From Peptacetobacter sp900539645 (lineage in GTDB: Bacteria > Bacillota > Clostridia > Peptostreptococcales > Peptostreptococcaceae), in the NCBI RefSeq assembly GCF_047807365.1, contig NZ_JBLOUI010000018.1, positions 1-44,394 on the forward strand: 44,394 nt of DNA, written 5' to 3'. Each line of letters opens with the position of its first letter. The stretch's first letter is position 1. Shown piece after piece: positions 17,332 through 25,394 of the stretch. The position numbers and the translations under genes were made by a program. Below the pieces are notes generated by a model. It worked only from the letters and a program-made list of their open reading frames with translations. It had not been told where the DNA came from and made no database searches.

Positions 17332-19422
17332 ATTTATTATTGATTTTAAGTATTTTTTAAGTATCTTACTCAAATAATCTTTTCCTACAGAAACATCCTC
17401 ACTGTTAAGCACTTCAAGGAAAGCCGGATCTTCTATTAGCATCTCACTTATAAATCCTAGCAGCTTCCTATTCATATTAAGGTGTTTATCATCAGGTAGA
17501 AGCATTGTAATTATACAACTAATCCCTTTAAAATACTCATTTTCAAAAGAATTTCCGTCAGAAATACAAACCGACATTCTAATATGTTTAGTACCAGATG
17601 TCTTTGTATGGAATAGAGCAAATCCCATTTCAGGGAAGACCTGAGTAGCAATTTTTTCTCTAGCAACTATGTCTGACAGTATTATTTCTGAGTTGTCATC
17701 AGAATCAATTAATTTATCTCTTAAAACATCTAAATATTTTTCAAAATCTATATCTCTAGAAATAGATATTATATTGAAGTTTTCTAAAATCATTTTCATA
17801 TGAGCAGTTAGGTTGTGAATTAAATCTAATTGATTGTAAAAGTCTAACCTATCTTCTGATTTATCTGGAGTTATTTCATATCTTCTTATATTTGCGTCTA
17901 TATTTTTTATATCTGAATCAGTTATTAGAGGATTTATGAAAATAATATCGGCTCCATCAGGGACTTCCATATTTATATTTGAAACAAAGAAGTCCGTTTT
18001 TCTTATTGCATTTGAATCTATATCACCTTTTCCGTAAGTTTCTATAGAAATCCTATTTCCAAATACTTTTTCTAATTTTGTTTTTATAAATCTGGAGATA
18101 CCTATACCACTTGCACAGACTACACCTACGTAAACAGTTCTTTTAGATAAGTTGTTCTGTTCAAGTCTAACCACTGCAGCTCCAAAGTGAACAGCCAAGA
18201 ATCCTGTTTCAGACTCAGGTACTTTTAAATTTAATTTATCCTCCAGCATTGCGGTTACGTTTTTACATTTTTCAAATATATCAGGGTAGTCGCTTTTAAT
18301 TTGGTCTAGTAGAGGGTTTCTTATTGCAAGTCCATTTGTAAGTCTTACTAGTGTTGGTTGCATATGTGCGATAAGTCCATCTATAAATGCGTCGTCCTGT
18401 TCAAGAATGTATGAAATATCTGGATCATATGATTCAATCATTTCATAAACAAGAGAAACAAGAGTATTATTTCTTCTAGAACCTTTAGAACTAGAAGTAT
18501 TTTGCATTTTAGATGCCCTAATATGAAGGCATATATACGTAACTTCTATCTCAGGTATTTCTATGTTAAACTCTTTTTCAAGAGAAGAAGCTATTATCAC
18601 AGCAAGAGAGTAATCTCTGTCGTGCTCGATATCTTCATCTAATCTGCTATCTGGATCAATTATCTCATTGTGCATTATTCTGTTGATTGCAATGGTTATG
18701 TGAATTACAAGTCCTGCATAAGAGCTATCTGTAAGGTTTGAAATCTGTTCGTTATTTAGATTGATTAAACAAGAGATAACTCTCTTCATAATATCTGTGT
18801 CGAGCAAGCTATATATATTTTTGCTGCTCTTGTTTTCTATTAATTTGATTAAATTGCTCTCTCTCATAGTGTTTTTATCGTTTTGAGTTAGTTTGTAAGA
18901 TGATGTATATTCATCTATAAATGCCGTTAATGCTTTTCTATACGCTTTTTCTTTACCTTCAAGGTAAATTCCAAATCCTTGTTTTCTAACCAACGATAAC
19001 TTAAACTTATCAAACCACTTTGCAACTTCATCAAGGTCATTGCTGACAGTTGCCTCACTTACACCTAACATATTTGCATAGTAGAATAGTTTTTGTGGCT
19101 CGCTTTCTTTTAATAATTCTAGTATTAGTTTTTTAATACGCTCATCTTTATTAGAAACATCTAAAGTATCATCTGCCATAAGTAGGGCAGTTAATTTTTC
19201 TTTGTCAGATTTATCACCCTCAATCCAAACACCAGTACCGGCTTTAGATTGGAATGATAAATTGTATTTCTTTAACGATGATTCTATATATTCAAGCTCC
19301 CTTTGAACAGTTCTCTTGCTGACACCAACGGAATCTGCAAGATATTTAACTGAAACAGGAGAGTCTTGCATTAGTAGATTTAAGGTAATTTGTCCAAGTC
19401 TTGGAGAAAAATCAGAAATCAT
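17329..19422 (-). CDS. mtlR: PRD-containing transcriptional activator of the MtlR/BglG-like class
   Basis: The 697-aa protein has two N-terminal helix-turn-helix regions (VKYLADSVGVSKRTVQRELE and a second near residue 115, LGVSEATVSNDLDEVAKWF), two PTS-regulation domains with conserved His (HITIAINRIMHN; TYICLHIRASK; HMQPTLVRL; FLAVHFGAAVVR), a IIB-like domain (VGVVCASGIGISRFI, with Cys) and a C-terminal IIA-like domain (FPEMGFALFHTKTSG). This is the mannitol-operon activator layout: phosphorylation by PTS proteins sets DNA binding. I chose ATG 19422 over TTG 19428. It lies behind the IICB gene on the same strand; a palindrome at 21004-21030 is its probable operator. Confidence 0.9.
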   Translation of the reverse strand: MISDFSPRLGQITLNLLMQDSPVSVKYLADSVGVSKRTVQRELEYIESSLKKYNLSFQSKAGTGVWIEGDKSDKEKLTALLMADDTLDVSNKDERIKKLILELLKESEPQKLFYYANMLGVSEATVSNDLDEVAKWFDKFKLSLVRKQGFGIYLEGKEKAYRKALTAFIDEYTSSYKLTQNDKNTMRESNLIKLIENKSSKNIYSLLDTDIMKRVISCLINLNNEQISNLTDSSYAGLVIHITIAINRIMHNEIIDPDSRLDEDIEHDRDYSLAVIIASSLEKEFNIEIPEIEVTYICLHIRASKMQNTSSSKGSRRNNTLVSLVYEMIESYDPDISYILEQDDAFIDGLIAHMQPTLVRLTNGLAIRNPLLDQIKSDYPDIFEKCKNVTAMLEDKLNLKVPESETGFLAVHFGAAVVRLEQNNLSKRTVYVGVVCASGIGISRFIKTKLEKVFGNRISIETYGKGDIDSNAIRKTDFFVSNINMEVPDGADIIFINPLITDSDIKNIDANIRRYEITPDKSEDRLDFYNQLDLIHNLTAHMKMILENFNIISISRDIDFEKYLDVLRDKLIDSDDNSEIILSDIVAREKIATQVFPEMGFALFHTKTSGTKHIRMSVCISDGNSFENEYFKGISCIITMLLPDDKHLNMNRKLLGFISEMLIEDPAFLEVLNSEDVSVGKDYLSKILKKYLKSIIN

Positions 19423-19494
19423 AAGCAATCAATCCTTTCTTTTAAATATTGTAAATTATTTAGTTATTATAATTAAATATAGGTCAATTTTTAA

Positions 19495-20910
19495 TTAGTC
19501 ATTGTTTTTAATTTTTTCTATTATAGCTTTATACATATTTGAATCCATGAAATTTTCTACTTCTATAATTGTAGCGTATTCGTTGTAATCCCTAGCTTTT
19601 GTAGAAATTATCTTTTGGCATATCAATAAATCTGCATCTTCTGGAATTTCATCCACAGGCGATGATGAAACAGATATACCACCTAATCCGTTTTCAATCA
19701 GTATCTTTTTAAACATAGATGCAGCCATTACACTAGATCCAATTCCAGCATCGCATACAAATACTATATCTTCAACATATCCAAAATCTGGAAGGTTAAA
19801 TTTATCCTCAAAAGATGTGTTTATTTCTTCTGATATATGATTTTCAGAGCTTATTTCTACAGTTTTATTTGATTTTATTTCTTTTGATTTATGAATATCT
19901 AGTTTTAAAATTACACAAGCTGATATGTAGCTTACCAACGTAGAAGTAGCTATTCCAATTAAGATTGCAAACCAATCAGAAGGCGAACACATCAAGAAAA
20001 TAGTAATTATTGATCCTGGAGAAATAGCGCCTCTTGCACCTACATGAAGTAGGTAAAATACCAAGTTTCCAGACATTGCCCCTAAAATCAAGGCTATTAG
20101 TAGCTTTAAGTTTGACAATATTATAGGGAAGTAGATTTCATGTATTCCACCTATTGCCTGTACTGTCATACAAGATGCAAAGTATTTTCTTCTATCCTTA
20201 TTTAAAATATAAAATGCTAAAAGAACACCAAGACCAGGTCCAGGGTTTGTTTCTAATAAGAAAAATACAGATTTTCCAAACTTAGCAGCATTTTCAACAC
20301 CTGCAGGTATTAGGAAACCATGATTTATACTATTATTTAATGAAAAAACTTTAAGAGTTTCTATAATCGAAGTCGTTATAGGAAGTGTTTTTACATCAGT
20401 TAAATATTCAATTAAATTTGCAAAAAACAAATCTATATATAAAAAAATAGGTGCGAACACAAAATATGTAAGCGAAACTGTTATAACACCAACAGCACCG
20501 AAAAATATATTTTTGCTTATCATTTCAAAGCCAGTAAACTTATCAAATTTTATCTTTTCTTTTAAGTATCTACATAAAAGTCCGCACAATGTACCCATAA
20601 ATATAGATGCTATAAAAGACGTGTATGCAGAGAAAATAGAAATTGATAGTCCGCACACAGCTCCAGTAAATGCACCTGAATCACCACCGATTTTTTTACC
20701 TGCATAATAGGCTAAAATAGTAGGAAGTAGATAACTATAACAAGACTGGCTTACTAGTGCCATTTTTTCATTTGGAAAGAGTCCAGAGTTTGAAAAGGCT
20801 AGCGAAATAAATCCAAGCATTATAAACAATGGAAGATTTGCAGCGATTATACTACTATAAAATTTAACTCCCTTAGAGAGAAGTCTTTTTAAATTATTAC
20901 TCTCGTTCAA
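19495..20910 (-). CDS. mtlA: Mannitol-type PTS permease IICB
   Basis: This protein of about 471 residues has a IIC membrane domain (about eight segments, residues 20-345) with mannitol-type signatures (NHGFLIPAGVENAAKFGKS, FLLETNPGPGLGVLLAFY, IGGIHEIYFPIIL, GARGAISPGSI) followed by a linker and a IIB domain with the phospho-Cys in VFVCDAGIGSSVMAA. The IIA domain is separate, on the divergent operon. Start is uncertain: GTG at 20919 touches the AAAGGAT site, so TTG at 20910 (11-base gap) is preferred. The GVENA form of the usual GIE motif and the neighbouring sorbose-phosphate enzyme leave the real sugar open (mannitol, sorbitol, sorbose or fructose). Confidence 0.88.
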   Translation of the reverse strand: MNESNNLKRLLSKGVKFYSSIIAANLPLFIMLGFISLAFSNSGLFPNEKMALVSQSCYSYLLPTILAYYAGKKIGGDSGAFTGAVCGLSISIFSAYTSFIASIFMGTLCGLLCRYLKEKIKFDKFTGFEMISKNIFFGAVGVITVSLTYFVFAPIFLYIDLFFANLIEYLTDVKTLPITTSIIETLKVFSLNNSINHGFLIPAGVENAAKFGKSVFFLLETNPGPGLGVLLAFYILNKDRRKYFASCMTVQAIGGIHEIYFPIILSNLKLLIALILGAMSGNLVFYLLHVGARGAISPGSIITIFLMCSPSDWFAILIGIATSTLVSYISACVILKLDIHKSKEIKSNKTVEISSENHISEEINTSFEDKFNLPDFGYVEDIVFVCDAGIGSSVMAASMFKKILIENGLGGISVSSSPVDEIPEDADLLICQKIISTKARDYNEYATIIEVENFMDSNMYKAIIEKIKNND

Positions 20911-21003
20911 TAAATTCACATCCTTTAGCTTTAATTTATAAATCTATTAAGTTTAATCAATTATCTTTCTTCTATAATTATACCAATAAAAGTATATCAT
21001 TAA

Positions 21004-21030
21004 ATTTGGCACTTATCCATAGTGCCAAAT
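21004..21030. promoter_or_regulatory. 27-bp palindrome, probable MtlR-like operator
   Basis: ATTTGGCACT (21004-21013), a 7-base centre, and AGTGCCAAAT (21021-21030) form a perfect 10-bp inverted repeat between the divergent IICB and IIA genes. It resembles the remembered MtlR site TTGNCACA-N4-TGTGNCAA, with a longer centre. It lies upstream of the -35 box at 21047, a position suited to activation. Confidence 0.7.
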
Positions 21031-21046
21031 AAGGACTTTGTTTAAA

Positions 21047-21076
21047 TTGAAAATGTTATCCTCGTGGAATTATAAT
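21047..21076 (+). promoter_or_regulatory. Promoter of the IIA-kinase-dehydrogenase operon
   Basis: TTGAAA (21047-21052), an 18-base spacer and TATAAT (21071-21076). The leader of about 85 bases to the IIA start has no obvious terminator. Confidence 0.65.
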
Positions 21077-21169
21077 ATAGACATAGAGATAAGGGAAACA
21101 AAAAAATAAAATAAAAAATAAAGAAAACGGAAACTTAGACTAAATATAAAATTAATGGAGGAAATAAAA

Positions 21170-21673
21170 ATGTTATTTGGATTTGGAAAGAAGAAAAAAG
21201 CTCAGCAGGAAGTTAAAGATATAAAAAAAGAAGTTGTTGAAAAGAAACCCTTATTAATGAAGGAAAACATAGTGCTAAATTGTGAAAGAATGGAAAAAAA
21301 CGACACTATAAGAAAAGTTGGTCAGATACTTGTAGATTCTGGATATGTTAAAGAAGACTACATAGAAGGAATGTTAGAAAGAGAGCTTACTTTCTCAACT
21401 AATATGGGGAACTGCATAGCACTTCCTCATGGAACAAACAATGTTAAGAAAGAGGTTTTAGCATCTGGGATAGCAGTTCTTACATTCCCTGAAGGAACAG
21501 ACTGGGGTGGAGAAGATGTTAAGTTAGTAATTGGTATAGCTGGTGTTGGAGATGAACACTTAGAGATACTAGCAAATATAGCTACTAAATTAGTAAGCAT
21601 GGAAGAAGTTGACAAACTAGTTAACGGAAACAGTGTGGATTTAATATACGATACATTTATGAAGGAGGACTAA
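21170..21673 (+). CDS. mtlF: Mannitol/fructose-type PTS enzyme IIA
   Basis: The 167-aa protein has a Lys-rich N terminus of about 30 residues and a IIA domain (about 31-165) with the phospho-accepting His87 in NCIALPHGTNNV and the GIAGVGDEHLEIL motif. It passes phosphate from HPr to the IIB domain of the divergent IICB. The ATG at 21170 is eight bases behind GGAGG; the ATG at 21155 overlaps that site. It is the first gene of a plus-strand operon with the kinase (3-base gap) and dehydrogenase. Confidence 0.92.
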   Translation: MLFGFGKKKKAQQEVKDIKKEVVEKKPLLMKENIVLNCERMEKNDTIRKVGQILVDSGYVKEDYIEGMLERELTFSTNMGNCIALPHGTNNVKKEVLASGIAVLTFPEGTDWGGEDVKLVIGIAGVGDEHLEILANIATKLVSMEEVDKLVNGNSVDLIYDTFMKED

Positions 21674-21676
21674 TCG

Positions 21677-22606
21677 ATGATAGTTACAGTTACAATGAAT
21701 CCAGCGATAGATAAAACTGTCGACATTGGAAAATTTGAACACGGTGGACTTAATAGAATAAAAAATGTTGAAATCGATGCTGGTGGAAAAGGAATAAATG
21801 TTTCAAAAACAATAAAAGAACTTGGTGGAGAAACAATAGCTACAGGATTTATAGGTGGCACTGCAGGTCAGTTAATAGAAAATGTACTTAATGAAATGGG
21901 TATAAAAAACGACTTTGTAAAAATAGAAAGCCCAACTAGAACAAATACAAAACTAGTTGAAGAAGGTGGAATAGTTACAGAGTTAAACGAACCTGGACCA
22001 GTTATAACAGAAGAAGCTATGAAAGAACTTTTAGCTAAGTTAGAAGGATATGCATCTGAAGAAACTTTATTTGTACTTGCAGGAAGTGTTCCAGCTAGTG
22101 TAGATAAAGGTATATATGGAAAAATAGCAGATGCAGTTCACGCAAAAGGAGCAAAAGTGTTTATAGACGCTGATGGAGAATTGTTTGTAAAATCTCTGGA
22201 TTCTAAACCAGATTATATAAAACCTAATAATGTAGAACTTGCAGAATTCTTCGGTGTAGAAGGAGATATAACAGTTGAGGATACTGTAGGTATGGCTGAA
22301 AAATTAATGGCTAGAGGAATAGAGCATATAGCTGTATCTATGGGAAAAGACGGTGCAGTATTTGTATCTAATGAAGAAAAATTCAAATGCAAGGGATTAA
22401 AGGTTAAAGCACATTCTACAGTAGGTGCTGGAGATGCAATGGTTGCAGCTATTTCTTATGGAGTAGAGAAGGGACTTTCTTATAGAGAAGCAGCAAAACT
22501 AGGTGTTGCAACATCTGCAGGAGCTGTTACTACTATAGGAACAAAACCACCTACAAGAGAAGTTGTAGATGAACTTTTAGCACAGGTTGAATGTGAAGAA
22601 ATATAA
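21677..22606 (+). CDS. fruK: 1-phosphofructokinase-family hexose kinase (PfkB)
   Basis: The 309-aa protein has the PfkB substrate motif GGKGINVSKTIKELGG, the LAGSVPASV stretch, KPNNVELAEFFG and the catalytic motif STVGAGDAMVAA, all intact. The MIVTVTMNPAIDKTVD start is that of FruK/LacC enzymes, which phosphorylate fructose 1-phosphate or tagatose 6-phosphate. ATG 21677 follows AAGGAGG overlapping the IIA gene end. In this cluster it may act on a ketohexose 1-phosphate made by the PTS. Confidence 0.92.
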   Translation: MIVTVTMNPAIDKTVDIGKFEHGGLNRIKNVEIDAGGKGINVSKTIKELGGETIATGFIGGTAGQLIENVLNEMGIKNDFVKIESPTRTNTKLVEEGGIVTELNEPGPVITEEAMKELLAKLEGYASEETLFVLAGSVPASVDKGIYGKIADAVHAKGAKVFIDADGELFVKSLDSKPDYIKPNNVELAEFFGVEGDITVEDTVGMAEKLMARGIEHIAVSMGKDGAVFVSNEEKFKCKGLKVKAHSTVGAGDAMVAAISYGVEKGLSYREAAKLGVATSAGAVTTIGTKPPTREVVDELLAQVECEEI

Positions 22607-22655
22607 GCTATCAATAATAAAAAATTATAGATAAAAACTTAGGAGGAATTTGAAA

Positions 22656-23921
22656 ATGAAAACAAGAGCAGTACGTATGTATGGGAAAGAAGATTTAAGA
22701 TTAGAAGAGTTTGAATTACCAAAAATAAAAGACGATGAAATATTAGTTAAAGTAATGAGTGACAGTATATGTATGTCTACATATAAATTAGTTGAACAGG
22801 GTAAAAAACATAAAAGAGCTCCACAGAATATAGATACAAATCCAGTAATAGTAGGACACGAATTTGCAGGGGTTATAGTTGAAGTTGGTGAAAAATGGAA
22901 AGATCAGTTTAAACCAGGACAGAAATTTGCTCAGCAGCCAGCATTAAACTACAAAGGAAGACTAGATTCTCCAGGATATTCTTATGAATTCTGCGGTGGT
23001 GCTTGTACTTACTGCATAATGCCTCACGAAGTTATGGAATTAGGATGCCTTCTTAACTACGATGGAGATTCATTCTTTGAAGCATCATTAGGAGAACCAA
23101 TGAGCTGTATAATAGGTGGATACCACGCAAACTACCACACAAATAAGAAAAACTACAACCACGCTATGGGTACAAAAGTAGACGGTAATATATTAATAAT
23201 GGGTGGATGTGGTCCAATGGGACTTGGAGCAGTTAGCTACGGACTACAGTTCGAAAATAAACCGAAGAGAATAGTAGTTACTGATATAAGTGACGATAGA
23301 ATAGCAAGAGCAAAATCTGTTATACCTGAGGAAAAAGGTGCAGAAAAAGGAATAGAATTAAAATATGTAAACACAGCTAAAATGGAAGATCCAATAAAAG
23401 AATTAATGGATTTAACTGATGGACATGGATTTGATGATGTATTTGTATATGTTCCAATAAAAGAAGTTGCAGAAATGGGAGATAAATTATTAGCATTTGA
23501 CGGATGTATGAACTTCTTCGCTGGACCAACAAATAATCAGTTCAGCGCTGAAATAAACTTATACAACTGCCACTACACAAGTACTCATATATTAGGTACA
23601 ACAGGTGGAAATAACGACGACCTTATAGAAGCTAATGACTTAGCAGCTAAAGGTTTAATAGAACCAGCAGTTATGGTTACTCATGTAGGAGGAATAGATA
23701 GTATAGCAGATGCTACACTTAACCTACCAAACATACCAGGTGGTAAAAAACTTACTTATACTCAGATAGACATGCCTCTTACTGCAATAGATGATTTTGA
23801 AGAATTAGGAAAAACTAGTCCACTATTTGCTAAACTTGATGCAAGTTGTAAAGCTCATAGAGGATTATGGAATGCAGAAGCAGAAAAAATATTATTCGAC
23901 CACTTTGGTGTTGAATACTAA
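22656..23921 (+). CDS. sorE: Zinc-binding dehydrogenase, L-sorbose-1-phosphate reductase-like
   Basis: The 421-aa protein is a long medium-chain dehydrogenase: GHEFAGVIVEVG (zinc site His-Glu), EFCGGACTYCIMP, a GEPMSC segment and the nucleotide fold GGCGPMGLGAVSYGL. The unusual length and the GGKKLTYTQIDMPLTAI and HRGLWNAEAEKILFDHF segments fit SorE-type L-sorbose-1-phosphate reductases (reduce a ketose 1-phosphate to an alditol phosphate). It follows a strong AGGAGG and has highly optimised codon use (many tac, aac, cac codons), which suggests strong expression. Symbol is by family resemblance; the substrate here is inferred. Confidence 0.8.
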   Translation: MKTRAVRMYGKEDLRLEEFELPKIKDDEILVKVMSDSICMSTYKLVEQGKKHKRAPQNIDTNPVIVGHEFAGVIVEVGEKWKDQFKPGQKFAQQPALNYKGRLDSPGYSYEFCGGACTYCIMPHEVMELGCLLNYDGDSFFEASLGEPMSCIIGGYHANYHTNKKNYNHAMGTKVDGNILIMGGCGPMGLGAVSYGLQFENKPKRIVVTDISDDRIARAKSVIPEEKGAEKGIELKYVNTAKMEDPIKELMDLTDGHGFDDVFVYVPIKEVAEMGDKLLAFDGCMNFFAGPTNNQFSAEINLYNCHYTSTHILGTTGGNNDDLIEANDLAAKGLIEPAVMVTHVGGIDSIADATLNLPNIPGGKKLTYTQIDMPLTAIDDFEELGKTSPLFAKLDASCKAHRGLWNAEAEKILFDHFGVEY

Positions 23922-24002
23922 AATTTTGTAAGCCTCTATTCAAATTTTTATATAGACTGTGAGTTTTGTTGTTTTGTTCATAGTCGAAATTCTATCTAAA
24001 TG

Positions 24003-24041
24003 ATGCCGCTTCGAAAAAAGTTTTTGAGGCGGCATTTCTTA
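24003..24041 (+). terminator. Rho-independent terminator
   Basis: ATGCCGC (24003-24009) pairs with GCGGCAT (24029-24035), with further A/T pairing in the loop, followed by TTCTT. It ends the IIA-kinase-dehydrogenase unit before the second kinase. Confidence 0.65.
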
Positions 24042-24130
24042 TTGATGAAAATAATATGAATTATGTTATACTTTATATTGAGTGGAATTATAATAATTTT
24101 TATTTTTTTTATTTTATAAGGAGAGGAAAA

Positions 24131-25057
24131 ATGATAATAACGGTATCTTTTAATCCTGCTATTGACCAGACAATAGATGTCAAAAATTATGAGTATGCAG
24201 GGATGAACAGAATTGAGCATTTTGAAGTAGATGCGGGTGGAAAAGGAATTAACGTCGCTAAAAACTTAAAGATTTTAGGTGAGGAGCCTACAGCACTTGG
24301 ATTTATTGGAGGTAGAACAGGTCAGACTTTTAAAGAGATGATCAGCAATTTACAGATAAGAAACGATTTTACTTATATCTATGGAGAAACTAGAATTAAT
24401 ACCAAAATTGTAGAAGAAGACGGAACTATAACTGAGTTTAATGCAGCAGGTCCTGAAATTTTACAAGACCGTATAAATGAGCTTATGATAAAAATAGACG
24501 GATATGCTACAGAAAACACATTATTTGTTATATCTGGAAAAGTTCCTCCAGGAGTGGATGCTAATGTGTTTAAGAATATAATCAAATTAGCTCATAATAG
24601 GGGTTCTAAGGTGGCAGTAGACTCAGCAGGTGCATTATTTGCTAAGGCTGTTGAAGAAAAGCCTGAGATTATAAAAGTTAAGCTTAAAGACATAGAAAGA
24701 GTTCATGAAAAGGAAAATATGAACGACGAAGAAATAGTAGAAGTAGCAAAAAAATACATAAACGACGGAATAAAATACGCTGCTATATCTATGGGTGAAA
24801 GAGGTGCAATTTTTGCAAATGATAAGGAAGTGTTCAAGTGTAGCTTTGCAAAAGTTAAGACTCATTCCACAGTAGGTGCTAGTGATGCACTTTTAGCAGG
24901 ATTTGTATACGGAATAGAAAATAGAATGGAATTTGAAAAAACTGCTAAATTAGCCACTGCTATGTCTGTAGGTGCTGTTATGACAATAGGTACAAAACCA
25001 TCATCAAGAGAGATGATAGAAAAATTATATGGAGAGATAAAAGTGACGAAATTTTAA
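24131..25057 (+). CDS. Diverged second PfkB-family kinase
   Basis: The 308-aa protein is a clear paralogue of the kinase at 21677 (MIITVSFNPAIDQTIDV, GGKGINVAKNLKILG). Several family positions have changed: the catalytic motif reads STVGASDALLAG (GASD for GAGD), LAGSVPASV is ISGKVPPGV, and the usual KPNNVEL segment reads IKVKLKDIERV. The catalytic Asp is still present. It could be a kinase of altered specificity or a regulatory paralogue. ATG 24131 follows GGAGAGG. It is separated from the operon by a terminator, so it may be expressed independently. Confidence 0.85.
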   Translation: MIITVSFNPAIDQTIDVKNYEYAGMNRIEHFEVDAGGKGINVAKNLKILGEEPTALGFIGGRTGQTFKEMISNLQIRNDFTYIYGETRINTKIVEEDGTITEFNAAGPEILQDRINELMIKIDGYATENTLFVISGKVPPGVDANVFKNIIKLAHNRGSKVAVDSAGALFAKAVEEKPEIIKVKLKDIERVHEKENMNDEEIVEVAKKYINDGIKYAAISMGERGAIFANDKEVFKCSFAKVKTHSTVGASDALLAGFVYGIENRMEFEKTAKLATAMSVGAVMTIGTKPSSREMIEKLYGEIKVTKF

Positions 25058-25119
25058 ATTTACTATTGACAGTGAAGTTTTTAGATGATAAAGTTTAATC
25101 ATCAACTTAATATTATCAT

Positions 25120-25290
25120 TAAATGATAGAGGCGCGGTACTTATCAGTACATAATAACTTAAGCAGGGCAGCTGTTATTATCGAAAGGAAATACCGCCGA
25201 AGTTCAGATTTTGCACCGAAATCTGTTCTGGGGTATCGTAGAATATGCGATACACTGTCACATCGAGTGGAGCGCTATCTTGGTTAAATA
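25120..25290 (+). ncRNA. Lysine riboswitch aptamer (L box)
   Basis: Family landmarks appear in order: GATAGAGGCGCGG (25125 on), a first arm ending in the CGAAAGG-type region, ACCGCCGAAG, a hairpin with GCACCGAAATCTG, TCTGGGG, a GTATCG/CGATAC stem, CACTGTCA and a closing AGTGGAGCGCTATC. GATAG at the 5' side pairs with CTATC at about 25275-25279 to close the aptamer. It lies 5' of an NhaC-type carrier gene and is followed by a terminator, so lysine would shut the gene off. Confidence 0.92.
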
Positions 25291-25320
25291 AAAGGACTTC
25301 CCTTTTTAAATTGTAAATAC

Positions 25321-25368
25321 AGCCATAAATGCTATATTCTTTGTGATATATCATTTGTGGTTTTTTTA
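25321..25368 (+). terminator. Terminator of the lysine riboswitch expression platform
   Basis: GCCATAAATG (25322-25331) pairs with CATTTGTGG (25352-25360) with one G-T pair, plus an inner ATAT stem, followed by seven T. It ends 27 bases before the carrier start codon. The competing antiterminator was not resolved. Confidence 0.8.
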
Positions 25369-25394
25369 TTGTTTTAAAATGGGAGGATTTATAA

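Noticed and set aside
23940..24000. Possible further copy of the hairpin core (ATAGACTGTGAG and CATAGTCGAAATT)
   Set aside because: The CTCTCCAGGC half is absent and the match is short; it is treated as ordinary intergenic sequence.
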